Shown here: in pieces, positions 44,018 through 55,709 of the stretch
Layout of the letters: each line of letters starts with the position of its first letter
Position numbering within the stretch: the first letter of the stretch is position 1
Assembly (NCBI GenBank): GCA_021307315.1
Contig: JAJSPD010000036.1
Location: forward strand, 186,001 to 250,000
Source: Bisporella sp. PMI_857
Taxonomy: Eukaryota > Ascomycota > Leotiomycetes > Helotiales > Helotiaceae
Direction: 5' to 3'
DNA: 64,000 nucleotides
The notes under the pieces: model-generated
The model's input: the letters and a program-made list of their open reading frames with translations, nothing else
Databases searched by the model: none
What the model was told of the DNA's origin: nothing
Program-made: the position numbers and the translations under genes

Positions 44018-46028
44018 ATGCGTTTTCTTTTCATATGGGTAGAGATGCCAACGCCGTATTCTGAGCCTAGGAGTATGTATCCACTCAATCTGCCCAGCCT
44101 CAGCAGCAGGGTTGACGCCGACGACCTGCACCGATATCGTGACGACCTAGACAGCCGCGCCGCTGATTTGTTCGCCGCTGACGAGACGATATGCAACATC
44201 GAACTACGCGAATATACGCCTGAAGACGCGCCATCACCCAGAGGAAATGCTGTAGTGCAGGCAAGAGACCCTACAGAAGCTGAAAGTAGCGCCAGCCCAC
44301 AATTGGACGATAGGTCCAGCAACAATGGAAAATTATCCGCACCACTCTTTGTGTCCACGGCTAAGATGTTGCAGACGATTTTAAAAGTAGCAGCCACAGG
44401 AATCATGAATAATAATGCAAGGGCTAATGCTAGAGTTAGAGAGAGATGCCAAGGGGCAGCGCCAGGGTCTGGTAAGTCGCAGCTTAACCCATTTTGTTTG
44501 GCACCAACATCTGCATATCTCAACGCAAGAGACAGAATTTTGGAGATTTTTATTTACGCGTATTGTAGCGCCATACATCGGGCCAACTCTTGGAGCCGTA
44601 TGCAGATAACTTTGGATATGTTCCAGATGCTGTGCACGTCGTCAATGACTACACCGAAAATGCTTGATTTGATACGTGGCATGCGGTACAAGTTGGCTCC
44701 AGAAGATGAGCACTACATGAATAGCTTCTATGACGTCGAGTGCGTCTCAAAAACTTTGACACAGCCCGAAGCCGAATCGCGGAGAGCACCTAGGAATGAT
44801 CTCGGATTTCGTGAGTGCTCCCTCATTCAACACTGGACACTAGTTCTGACAAAGCATGAATAAGAGGTGTGTTACAACCTACGTCACTTCGAAAAACACG
44901 GCCGCAACCTTAAAAACCCGTGGTCCTGCCGCCAATCCGTTGTCCATCATAGACACTGGTTTTCCAACGCACTGTCACTGTGGATAGTGATACAACCATC
45001 GAGCAGATGGAAAACTACCTTGGACGATGTTCGAATGAATACCGTCGCTCATCCGCTCTCGTTACACTTGCGTAGTCTCTCATCAGCCATAGCAAACAAC
45101 TGGGAATACTTAGAGTACCTGAGTGCTGAACTCCTATCCCTCGTGGGTACCTTTAATATATATACATGCGTATCTCGATACTGAACAAGATCGCTGGCAG
45201 GACAAGCGCACTACGTTCCCCAAGCCCTTGGAAAAGTACGATTTCGACTTCACTCTGAATCAGAAGGTGCATTCCATTCGAAAGAGATTGCACCATGCCA
45301 TAACCATCTTGGAAGGCACCCAGCGCACTGTGGCAACGCTATCATCACTCAGCGAAGCGATCCAGGAGCTTGGCAACATTTCGACCCAGTCGCAGGAGAC
45401 ATTCACCCGAGAGCTTGGTTATATGTCGAGAAGTCTAGAGGCATACCGGTCAACAACTAAAGAGTTACTGAGTCTTTCGTCCGACATTAAGTCCACGGTA
45501 CAGCTATCAATGAAACTCATCAGCATCTCAGGCGTAACGCTAACCATTCCGCATAGATAAACTCGATCATCAACTTCCGTAACCAAGGATTTCTCGCTGA
45601 AAATGGCACACAGCTCCAGCGTATCTCCGAGAATAACTCCCACGAGACGCGTCTCATGGCCGAGATAGCTGGTCTCACGTTCAAAGACTCACGCGCCATG
45701 CGCATCGCTACCGTTATCGCGCTCATCTACCTTCCAGTCAATCTGGTCATGGTATGCGTGCGCACCAATTTTCCCTGATTCAAATGCTAACCAATCACCA
45801 TCCACACAGAGCTTTTTCAGCACCGTCTTCGTTGATATGAAGCCAATCGGGCAGCCGAACACCGGCGAGGCAGCTAGCGCGAATGCTCAACTACATATAT
45901 ACGCTCAGGCTTGGATTTCGGTGGTGGCTGTGTGCGTCCTGGTCCTTGGCACAGGTGCCTCGTACTTGTTTTTGAACCGCCGGAGTCCCGCGAGCAACGC
46001 ACCGTCAATTTCAAACCTGCTAAGCTGA
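44018..46028 (+). pseudogene. CorA-like membrane protein gene with a nonsense codon
   Basis: The start is 44018 or 44075 (MYPLNLPSLSSRVDADDL). Introns fit at 45147-45189, 45498-45556 and 45752-45809, joining ELLSLV to DRWQDKR, DIKST to INSIINFRNQGF, and LPVNLVM to SFFSTVFVDM. The C-terminal part (HETRLMAEIAGLTFKDSRAM, then IALIYLPVNLVMSFFSTVFV and a second TM helix) is the fungal CorA-like Mg transporter-type domain, preceded by a long helical region. TAA at 44861-44863 sits in frame between LTKHE and EVCYNLRHFEKHG, so the copy is probably dead unless the stop is removed by an unseen intron. It ends 60 bp before the kinase-TPR gene start. Confidence 0.72.
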
Positions 46029-46087
46029 AAACGTCTTTCGTGTGGTATATATTGGTGTCTATACATCAGGTTGGGGCGGCCATCGAA

Positions 46088-49000
46088 ATGGAGTACAGCG
46101 AGTATGGGTCTCTTTTTTCTTTTTCGCCCAGCGCTTCCATTGGAGCCGCTGCGCATGCCGAGGCTGGCGACTACGGCCTTATTACAATCCTCGCCTTAGC
46201 TCAACGGCTCCATATCGATCTGCTACCGCTCACATGGCAGGCTGCTCTTGACTCTCTTGGTGAAGGTGGGCAGTCTATTGTCAAGCAGGCACTGGTAGCA
46301 ATACAGTCTAGTTTAGCGTTCAAGCGTTTCAAGCCTTCTCGATCAGACGATTCTGTTCTACGGGACGCTAGTCGCGAGATGATCATGCTTTCACATCCTG
46401 CCGTTCGAAATCACCCCTTTGTGGTTGCTCTTGAAGGCATTTGTTGGGATATACAGAGCGTTCAGCAAATTTGGCCTGTGTTGGTATTTGAAAAATCGCA
46501 TCTGGGCGACTTGCATACGTTCATGACCCACAATAAAGGACACGATCTGCCGCTGTGCGACAGGATAGCGTTATGTTCTGACATAGGGATTGCGCTAAGG
46601 GATATGTCTTTGGCCAGTAAGCCGATACCTGAGGCTGCCTTGTGCCTCCATAACTCACAAGATCCTAGGCATCATCCATGGAGACATAAAGCCCCAAAAC
46701 GTGCTTGTCTTCGAGAAAAAGGACGGGAGTTATGTTCCCAAGGTTGCCGACTTTGGGTTCTCTACTCGATTCAGGGCCGAAGATGACTTGATCTACATCC
46801 CCGAATCAATTCCCTGGAATGCGCCAGAGCGTACACATCGAGCATTTACGCCTTCCTCCGCCGTGAAAATGGACATATACTCTTTCGGCCTGTTGTGTCT
46901 ATGGATTCTTTTTGGAAGTTCTCCGGATTTGCAACCCCCTCCTGATGTGGCCTTACTCCCAGGTCAGTACGTCAGCTTTGACCGTCCTCTCGATGGATCA
47001 AATCGCTTGCAATATGTCAAGCGAGACAAAAAGAATAGCCTACTTAATTGGGCGGTTTGGTTGATTACCCAAACGATCCAAGACTCTGCTGTCAGAGAAT
47101 CGATGGTGAAAATTTTCCGTCTCTCCTTACCGCACGATCCGAAGGATCGTTGCGATGACTTTGGATGCTTAGTAGACCTCTTAGAATCAAATCCGTATGT
47201 TCAAGGACGGGCTATGCAGCTGGTAATGGTAGATGCTGACCAATAGTTAGACGGCCGCAGCCCCCACAGGAACCATTCAGGGTGGAAGCAGTGGAAGAAG
47301 TAGAATCGTTCCAAGTAGGGTATACTGAGCTGTGTATGACTTTTCTTTTTTCCTGACGGAAAGGCAGATTACGGAATCCATTCTTGAACTCTATGCCTCG
47401 GACTTCCGTCTGCGAGAGGCCATTGCGACAGACCTTAAGATCATTACGAATAAGTCTTCTGCATCACCCCATCAGCGCATTCCGCCTAAGCAAGCTGCAT
47501 ATCAGCTTGCGCTCTGCTATCGGCTTGGGTTTGGCGTTCAGCGGGATGATGCCAAATGCACCGAAGCCCTCAAGTCGAGTGACAGGAACGAAGATGACCT
47601 AAAACGTGATTTGCAAAACCTAAAAGACTCCCTCGTAACGCACAATTTACAAGCTGGATTTTTAAGGGACCTCGTCGACCTAGGTTTTGACCCGTTCATT
47701 GACATTCCTCAGTACTACCGCGACAGCAAACTCACCGCCGAAGCCGAGAAATGGTACCGCCGTGAAGTAGCTGATATGCGGGAGTTATTAGGCAAGTCCC
47801 ACAACCTAACTTTGCAGGTGACTCGAAGTTTGGGAGACATTCTCTCGGATCTTGGGAGATGGAAAGAGGCCGAAACATTGCTCGAGCAGTTGCGAATGTC
47901 GCTCACTAAATCGACCGAAGTGGGTGATTCTACGCTTTGGACAGTCCTCCTGAGATTGGCGCTCATATACAAGGAGCAAGGGAAGTGGAAGGAAGCAGAG
48001 GAACTGGAGAGACAGGTCCTACAAGAACGGCAACGCGAATTATGGTCGGGGCATCCTAGTATACTGTCAAGCACTTCTGGATTGGCCGCCACGTACCGAC
48101 TCCAAGGACGATGGAAGGATGCAGAAAATGTGGAACTTGAACAAATCAAAATCATGGACGGTGTTTTAGGGCCAAATCACCCTTCACTGCTAGCCAGTAT
48201 GGCCAGCTCTACCTGGACGCTGAGGAAACAGGGCAAATACAAGGAAGCAGAGAAACTAGACGAGCAAGTTTTAGCGACATTGAAGAAAGTGCTAGTGCCT
48301 AACCACCCTTTTACTTTAGCAAGTATGGGGAATCTTGCGTCGACGTATCGGGGATTAGGACGGTTTAAGGATGCTGAAGAAATGGAGCGAAAAGCTCTTA
48401 CGGCGACGGAAGGCATTCTAGGACCAACACACCCCACCACTCTCATCCGCAAGGGAAATCTTTCGACGATACTCATTGACAAAGGGGAGTATCAGCAGGC
48501 TGAAAAACTTGCCATGGAAGTCCTAGAGTCTCGGAAAAAAATACATGGCCCAGAACATCCGGATGTAGTTACTGCAATGAGTGTACTGGCATCAGTATAT
48601 CGACAGCTTGGCCGCTTGTCTGATGCAGAACATCTAGCGCTTCGAGTTTTCGCGCTGAGCAAGAAGGTAGCTGGCGTAGAACACCCTGATACCTTAAACA
48701 ACATGAACGAGTTGGCATCGATTTATCTTGAACAGTGGAGGCTAAAAGGAGCTAGGGAGATGAGCCTGCAGGCCATGGAAGCTGGCTTGAGGGTTCAAGG
48801 CAGCGAACATCCAACCACATTGAAAAGTATGGCCAGTGTGGCTGCGGTGTACAATGCAGAGGGGAAGCTCCAAGAAGCGGAAATGTTGCAAATGCAAGTT
48901 TGCAAGACGGCGGAATTGGCCCTCGGAGCGTCCCACCAGACGACTCTTAGCAGTAAGAGCAAAATGGCAGCTATTTTTGTTAGCCAAGGCCGATTCGCAG

Positions 49001-50304
49001 CCGCTGAGGAGCTATATACCGGGATTCTAGATACAGAAACAGAACTCTACGGTTCAGATAATCTACACACCATTGCCACAATGGCCAATATGGCTGCGAT
49101 TTACAATCGCCAGGGCCGGTTAGAAGAAGCGGAAGAGCTTGAGAGAAAGGTATTGGACCTGAGAATTCAAACTTTAGGACCAAAGAATCCACACACACTG
49201 ACCAGCACCAATAATCTTTCGATTACTCTCTCAAAACGAGGAAATGTGACGGAGGCGGAGGCTCTGGCCAGGCAGTGCGTAGAGGAATCCATGGGAGTGC
49301 TCACAGAGGCACACCCAGATACCCAGTTACGATTTTCGAACCTCGCATCTCTTCTAGCGCAGCAGGATAAGTGGGGTGAGGCTCAAGGAATGCTAGAGAA
49401 AAGCATGGAGAGCCTGAAAGCTACCATCGGACCCGAGCATCCGACCACCTTGAGCATTGCCGGGAACCTAGCATGGGTACACGATAAAACTGGTCATACC
49501 GGGGAGGCAGTGGAATTGCTTACCTACATTCTCGAGGCGCAAACAAGAACTCTGGGTGAAGAGCATTCAGATACCCTGACGAGCGTGTCGAAGCTAGCGG
49601 CTGCATATAGGCGATTGGGGCATCTGGAACCCGCGGAGGGGCTTTTGCTCCACGCGGTTGAGACAAGCTCCAAGGCTCTCGGGCCTGATCACTCCTTGGT
49701 GCTTATCTGTTTGGAGCACTTGATGCTTGTGTATCGCGACCAGAAGCGATGGATTGAGGCTGAGAGACTTGGGGAAAAGGCAACTGAAACCAGCCTCCGA
49801 ATCCTGGGCCAGGAACATTCCATAACTATCGAAATAATGTGCAATTTCGGCACCACGCTCCTAAAGTCCGGAAAATTGAAGGAAGCTGAAGGTCTGTTGG
49901 AGAAGGCAGTAGCTGCGAGCTCGCGCGTTCATGGGGTACATCACTCAGAGACTCTCAGCTCTAGAAGCAACCTCGGATCGGTTCTGCTGATGCAAGGAAA
50001 GTGGATTGAGGCTGAGAAGATCATGGTCGAAGTTGTGAAGGTGCTGCGCGAACTACGACCGAAACATCCGTCTACACTGTCCGCGATATCCAATCTTGCG
50101 GTGGCATACTCTGCGCAGGGGCGATGGGATGAGGCGCTACCCCTTCAGGCTGAGGAGTTCGAGACGGTTGTCGAGGCTCTGGGGCCGGCACATCCCGACA
50201 CGCTCTCCAGCTTTAGTAATTTGTACTCTACCTACAACAGATTAGGCAGAGCTGGCGACGCAGATGGGCTCCAGGCTAGGTTGATGGAGATGGCGTCGCA
50301 GTAG
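46088..50304 (+). CDS. Kinase-TPR fusion protein A (about 20 TPR units)
   Basis: Exons 46088-46616, 46669-47194, 47251-47314 and 47368-50304 give 1351 aa in one frame. Introns have GTAAGC/GTATGT/GTAGGG donors; the third links VEEVESFQ to ITESILEL. The kinase domain has SSLAFKRFKP (beta-3 Lys), IIHGDIKPQNVLV (HRD variant HGD), KVADFGFSTRF (DFG), NAPERTH (APE) and DIYSFGLL, so it is probably catalytic. A Sel1-like segment (AAYQLALCYRLGFGVQRDD) then leads to about 20 TPR units of 42 residues with the kinesin-light-chain-type pattern (LAxxYxxQGRxxEAExL ... GPxHPxTL). The repeats are diversified, unlike those of the NLR at 14215. Kinase-TPR fusions have an NLR-like layout of output plus sensor; a recognition role is inferred. 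Confidence 0.88.
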
Positions 50305-50821
50305 TTATCCCGTTCTTTTGGGACCTATGCCTAGCTCAACAAAATTCCGCAATAATACCTGGCGATTGGCGCTAACGGGGGCGTTTTTTCGCTAAAATTC
50401 TCCGAATGGGGCGAAGAGCTTGAGATAGGAGAGGAGGAAATGTTTTGGACGCCAGCTGAGTACAGCTACCATGAACGTAAAATACTAGATAGAGTATCGA
50501 TACTTTGTTTCGAACTTGACCCTGTGTTGAGAAAGCTCTCAGGAAGATTAATGAAATAGGGAAACTAGTCTTATCATGTGAATACACCCTACATTTCGTG
50601 ATGTTTTTCTCTTCTTCGAGGCTTGATGGAGGCGTTGCACAGCCCTGTTCAATGTATGTCTGGCACTCAGCCTGGTCATCAGACATTCGCGGCGCACGAC
50701 ACGACTTGAGAAAATTACCCTCAGACACATCTTCACATAGTACAGTATCCCACCTGCCGAAAGTATCAGTTATATCTGAAGTCAAATCGCATTTTATCTA
50801 GCCAAGGCCTAGCCGGCAACT
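50305..50821. other. Intergenic between the two kinase-TPR genes
   Basis: No repeat or gene is seen; it probably holds the terminator of gene A and the promoter of gene B. Confidence 0.5.
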
Positions 50822-53800
50822 ATGGACTTGTTCTACTCGTCCGGCTTCTTGGCCCATACTGCCGTCAGCAGCTCACTGCTCGATCAGCTCGGTGACCACA
50901 CTGGCAAGACGGATAACCAGCACAACGACTTTATTCGCTTTCTCCAAATTGCCAGCGCCCTGGAAGCACCTATCCTGCCGCTTACATGGGACCCAGCCTT
51001 CGAAGCACTGGGGAGAGATGGCGCCACTGGACGCATCAACCAAGCTCCGCTGAACGCTGGAATTACCTTTGCCTTCAAGCGCTTCAACCCGCAGGGGCCA
51101 TGGCCTGCGGTATCCCAAGATGACTTTCGCCGAATACAGTACAACGCCATGATTGCTGAGATGACCATCCTCATGAGGAAAGACATTCGTCGGCATCAAA
51201 ATATCATCACCTTTGTGGGCACTTCCTTCGAACTGTCGAAGGACTCGGACAAGGTGCGTCCGGTTTTGGTCTTCACCAAGGCAGACCTTGGCGATCTTCA
51301 CACATTTCTGTCAAACTACGGTCCTCTCGACGTATCTATGCTGGTCGCAATTTGCGGCGAGGTTGCGAAGGGAATTGACGTTATGCATCGGTGTGGTAAT
51401 TATGGCCTTCCCCACCCATCCATTTCGAAAGGTAAACCACTGCAGAAGTCTTCTGACCTGTTCGCAACTAGGAGTTATTCACAGCGATATCAAGCCTGCG
51501 AACGTCCTCGTCGAGACGAACGTCGATCCGGAGGGTGTAAAAATCAAAGTTGCCGACTTTGGCTTTTCCAGCTTTGAGGCGAACCCTGACAGTGGAGCTG
51601 TGAAGATGGCCAGGACGGAACCTTGGGAAGCTCCAGAATGGCATCCTAGATACTCCACACTGGAAAGTGCAAAAAAGATGGATCTTTACAGTTTCGGTCT
51701 CCTATTGCTCTGGGTCCTCTTTCGAGATCGCCGAATTCCTCAACTAGTCGAACCCTTCTTGACGGTGGAGGAAGCTCTGCTCTCAACAGATGCGAGCACC
51801 ACAGCAAGAGTACATGCGCTGAAAAGAGAACCCGATTTGGCACTAAAATGCGCGCTACAGCTCCTTCGGGAAACGAAAGATGTTAGTGACCAAGACTGTG
51901 CTCGCCTTAAGCAGGCCTTCACCCTGAGTCTGTCTTCAAAGCCGGCTTGCCGTGCTGAATCTATGGGAGAGCTTGCCGAGCTCCTAGGGGTCCCCGAGGA
52001 AGCAGAGGTAGAGTATGTAGCAATACTCCCCACATCACATCTTTAGCATAGTAATGACCTATGTGCTTAGAAGCCCTGAGATGATTACCTCGCCAGCTCC
52101 AGTTGTCTCTCCTGAGTGGCATGGCGTTTTCCGGGTGGGCATACCTCATTCCAATACCCTCACATTCTACTAATTTCTTTTCACATGCAGATCGAGGGCT
52201 TGTTCTTTCATCTAGAAATGTCTGACTATCGTGTGCACTCGCACATCGTCAGCTCGTTGAAGGAGATGGCCAACGGAGCAGGCTGCCTTGTCTGCCAGCT
52301 GAACGCCGCGTTTCAGATTGCGGTATGTTATTCGATTGGATTTGGTGTCGATCGTGATGATGGCGAGCGCAATATATGGATTGAAAAGAGTGGGAAGAGC
52401 TTAGCCAGCTTGCAGGACTCCTTGGATCGGATTAAGACGGAGAATAAAAGAGCGAACTTTGCAGTCGGTCTGTACAAGTTGGGTTATCGAAGCAACCTGC
52501 TTGATCGCTACCGAAACGACGGCCTCCTTCTTGAGGCCACTACCAAGTACAGAGCTATAGTAGCCTGGCGAATAGAGCAACTTGGCCCGACGCATTACTC
52601 GACCTTGCGTAATAGGAGCCTTCTTGTTGACCTCCTCTCCTGGACCGGCGAGTTTGATGAGGCACTCCTTCATGCATTAAGTAACCTGGATAGCGCTGGC
52701 GCAGATGTCGGCATTCGCGATCGACTGTCGCTCAAAGGTCAACTGGCTTACATATACGAGAATCTGGGCAGGAAAGCCGACGCCGAAGCCCTGAGGCGCA
52801 AAATCGTTAAGGAATACGATGATGATCCTCAAGAAAAAGACCATCCTAGCCGGATGTACGACCGTGTACGACTCGCCGGGCTCCTGTTAGACAGCGGCGA
52901 GAGCGAGAAAGCTTTAGAGGCGTCGTTGACAGTCGAAAAGGAGGCTGTGTTATTGCTGGGGCCCTACCACGATACTAGCAGGTCGGCCAAGAGAATAGTA
53001 GCAGAAGCGTTAGATGCAACCGGCCAGCTGGAAGTGGCAGTAGAAACACGCGAGGAACTCATCCGCGCTGAAGAGCAGTGCCTCGAGGCCGACCATGGGG
53101 TCCTAATCGAGGGCCTTGCCGTCCTCGGCGTACAGTACTATCGGCTGGGCATGCTGGACTCGGCAAGAGCTTGCTACGACAAAGTGATCGCGTCAGTAGC
53201 CAGGAAAACGGACAATGCTCTCCCGGCTGTTGTCTCAATTAACAACTATGCAACCAGGCGCTTAAGACATGACGGTGTTGAAGAAGGTGTTACCATCCTG
53301 CAGCACCTCCTAAAGGAAGCAGAGGAGGTACTCGGTTCAGATCGAGAGGAAGTCGTGGCCGTTATGGGGAATCTCGCTGCAGCATACCAGAAGCAGAAGA
53401 AATGGGCGGATGCCGAGCCGCTTGAGCGGCGCGTCCTGGAATATCGGTGTAGGGTCTTTGGTGAAAAGCATCACCATACCCTTTCTGCATTTGGAAATCT
53501 GGCGCAAAATCTGATGCAGCAACGGAAGTGGGCTGAGGCAGCCACCATCAACAAGCGCGAGCTGCAGATTCGCGACGCCATCCCCGAGACCACCGATACG
53601 ACTCGCATTGCGCTGCTCTCTCGCGCCGGGAAAGCTCTAACTCTCTCAGAGGCCTATGCAGAAGCGGCCGATTTCTTCGACCGCCTGTTTCCCCTCGCGG
53701 AACAACAACAGAAACAGCGCGAGACCTTGCAAGCCAGCGGAGGCGGCAAGGCTCCGCTACTATACGTCCAAGACATAGCCCTCGCGGCGCTTTGCCGGGC

Positions 53801-54116
53801 GAAGCTTGGACTTCGCTGGCACGCGCGGCGGCAGCTATCAGTCCTACTCGACGTGCTGCAGTCACCGTGGCGAGAAGTCCCCGACGTTCTCATTGACAAC
53901 CTCACTTTTGTGGCCAAGGCGTGCGATGAGCAAAACTGGGACGAAGAGACCGAGCAGGCCCTCGCCGCTGCTGCGCTACTTGTAGATAAATACGGGGAGG
54001 ACCTCTGTGCGCCAGTGCGTAACAAACTGCTTGTAGAGACCAGCAGTTTCCTTGAGAAGAAAGGAAAGGGAGAGCTCTATTTCTATCCCGCATCACTTGA
54101 AAGCACAGAGTTATAA
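50822..54116 (+). CDS. Kinase-TPR fusion protein B (paralog of A)
   Basis: Exons 50822-51395, 51472-52007 and 52191-54116 give 1011 aa. Introns are 51396-51471 (GTAATT...AACTAG) and 52008-52190 (GTAGAG...ACATGCAG). The kinase has AFKRFNP (beta-3 Lys), VIHSDIKPANVLV (HSD), KVADFGFSSFE and EAPEWHP. It shares the pre-kinase LPLTW(D/Q)xA(F/L)(E/D)(A/S)LG block and the intron near the catalytic loop with A. A Sel1-like unit (AAFQIAVCYSIGFGVDRDD) and roughly nine degenerate TPR units follow (LAAAYQKQKKWADAEPLERR, LAQNLMQQRKWAEAATINKR), fewer and less regular than in A. The frame is intact. Tandem duplication with loss or gain of TPR units is the likely origin. Confidence 0.86.
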
Positions 54117-54667
54117 GTTCTCTGATGGCGCTTTCGATGGCGGAAACCTGTCTCTGGGCTGTTCATGAAGCGACACCGCCTTCAAGCCCGAGATTTCATG
54201 GTAGGATGGGTCTGCACCAACCAACGCTAGTCTAAAAAAGGGATATATATTGCGGGCCGGGTACCGGCCAATCCCCGCGGCGGTTTCCGATAGAGTAGTG
54301 GGACCAGCGGTGGCGCTGCTCCTCCCAAGACCACCATAACATCCACGAAAGATCAACGGTTGTTTGGCGCCTTATTGTGACGCCAGTAGACGGGAGGCGT
54401 CTACTCAACTGCCCATCCGTGAACCCATGCTGTGCAGCAATTTATTAAGGACCGCAGATCTTTTTGAGGCAACGACCTAGGCACCGTTGTATACCGCCCC
54501 AGCAGCCTATCTATAAGCTTAATCTTTTAGATAATAATGCCTTATATCTCTAGTTAAAGTGAAGAATAAAATATGGTAATTGGCCCGAAGCCAGCCATAT
54601 GCTTAAAGTAATGCTCTTTTACCGAAAGAGGGGGTCGCATATATATCTGTAAGGTATAATGCCATCT
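54117..54667. other. Intergenic, no gene seen
   Basis: The 3' flank of kinase-TPR B becomes AT-rich after 54430. Nothing else is recognized. Confidence 0.4.
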
Positions 54668-55192
54668 CTATCTCTTAGTAGGAGTCTTCAACTCGCAAGG
54701 GCGGCCCTTATATTTCCCGGAGGTGCAGAATCCGGCTTTTCCATTGCAATTATACCGATTACAAGACCTAGGTTTTAACCAACCGCACACAGTACCGCAA
54801 CTGCATCCAGCATAATCACCCTTAGTACAAAATTTATCCTTGCCCTCACAGCCATATTTGTTACAGTCTCCGTCCTCATTGCTGCAGGCACTCTTACAGG
54901 CACACCCCTCCTGTGCGCCTGCCGTATAGATTCCATTAGACCCGTCTCTCATGTTAATTCCTTGGCAGCCATTCTTGTTGCATGGCCCGGGGTCCTTCCC
55001 ACAGACACTCTTGCATATGCAACCTTTGAAATCGCCTGCTGTACAATACGAACTGCCACCTGGCAAATTATACCCATCACAGCCAGCCTTATTGCAATCA
55101 CCTGGCGTACCATATGTCCCTTCACAAGGGCAGCCAACGAGATTACCACCAACGCATTTTTCCACGCCTCCATCAATAGCATTGTGTGTCAC
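54668..55192 (-). CDS. Cysteine-rich tandem-repeat protein, 5' end missing
   Basis: About 174 residues contain roughly four units of 32-40 residues with the pattern C(T)xGxxxGCxCxxxCG...CNxxGCxG: SYCTAGDFKGCICKSVCG, AGAQEGCACKSACS, FCTKGDYAGCSCGTVCG, FCTSGKYKGRPC. The first codon of the open frame is GTG and a TGA lies four codons upstream, so the true start, likely with a signal peptide, is missing. Either an upstream exon was not found or this is a detached C-terminal part of a larger secreted protein. Similar Cys repeats occur at the C-termini of secreted fungal proteins; the family is not assigned. The last unit lacks its final cysteines. Confidence 0.55.
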   Translation of the reverse strand: MTHNAIDGGVEKCVGGNLVGCPCEGTYGTPGDCNKAGCDGYNLPGGSSYCTAGDFKGCICKSVCGKDPGPCNKNGCQGINMRDGSNGIYTAGAQEGCACKSACSNEDGDCNKYGCEGKDKFCTKGDYAGCSCGTVCGWLKPRSCNRYNCNGKAGFCTSGKYKGRPCELKTPTKR

Positions 55193-55479
55193 GGGACGAG
55201 GTCAAGAGGTCAAGAACAAGGTCGCGTCTATTACAAGAAGAACTAACTAAGGAGAAAAAGAACTTCCCATCCATTGTATGAAGGCTTAGTTATATATGCA
55301 TCGCAAGATTAAGAACCCCTATAATGGATCCAATATTTAATGAGTGACTTATGGTTTAATGAGGCTTCTCAACCTCCTCCTTTTCTACATGAAGTTACGT
55401 GATGTCTGAACGCTAGTTCGTATGAAGGACACTTAACCTAAGTCCTTATATAGGTGCAACCTATGATAATACTCCCTTC

Positions 55480-55709
55480 TGTAACAACTCAAGGCGAACA
55501 GGGATCTCGATCCGTAGATCTCAGGTAGAGGGACTCAAAGGTATGAACGACTGTCAATTGTTATAACTAAGAGAACAAGCTACAGACAGAAGAAGGGGAG
55601 GAAAGCAGTGCTTTATATACAGGAGACTGGCCAGGGGCAAGTGTAAGCGAGGTCCCGTGGTGTCAAGGGCCGAGCCCCAAGAGGCTCTAAGCGAGGTATG
55701 GCCGTGACA
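55480..55709 (-). repeat. Solo LTR, minus orientation
   Basis: TGTAACAACTCAAGGCGAAC to GGCCGTGACA, 230 bp, the same family as 17797 and 43318. Flanks CCTTC and CTACT do not match, so either the duplication has decayed or the insertion was rearranged. Confidence 0.9.

Noticed and set aside
43921..44523. 200-aa minus-strand frame over the CorA-like gene start
   Set aside because: It is the antisense of a frame with recognizable CorA-like family content; the minus-strand product has no known motif.
47332..47367. Start of a stand-alone TPR protein at 47332
   Set aside because: The codon is GTG inside an intron, and a consistent splice from the kinase exons enters at 47368, as in the paralog at 52191.
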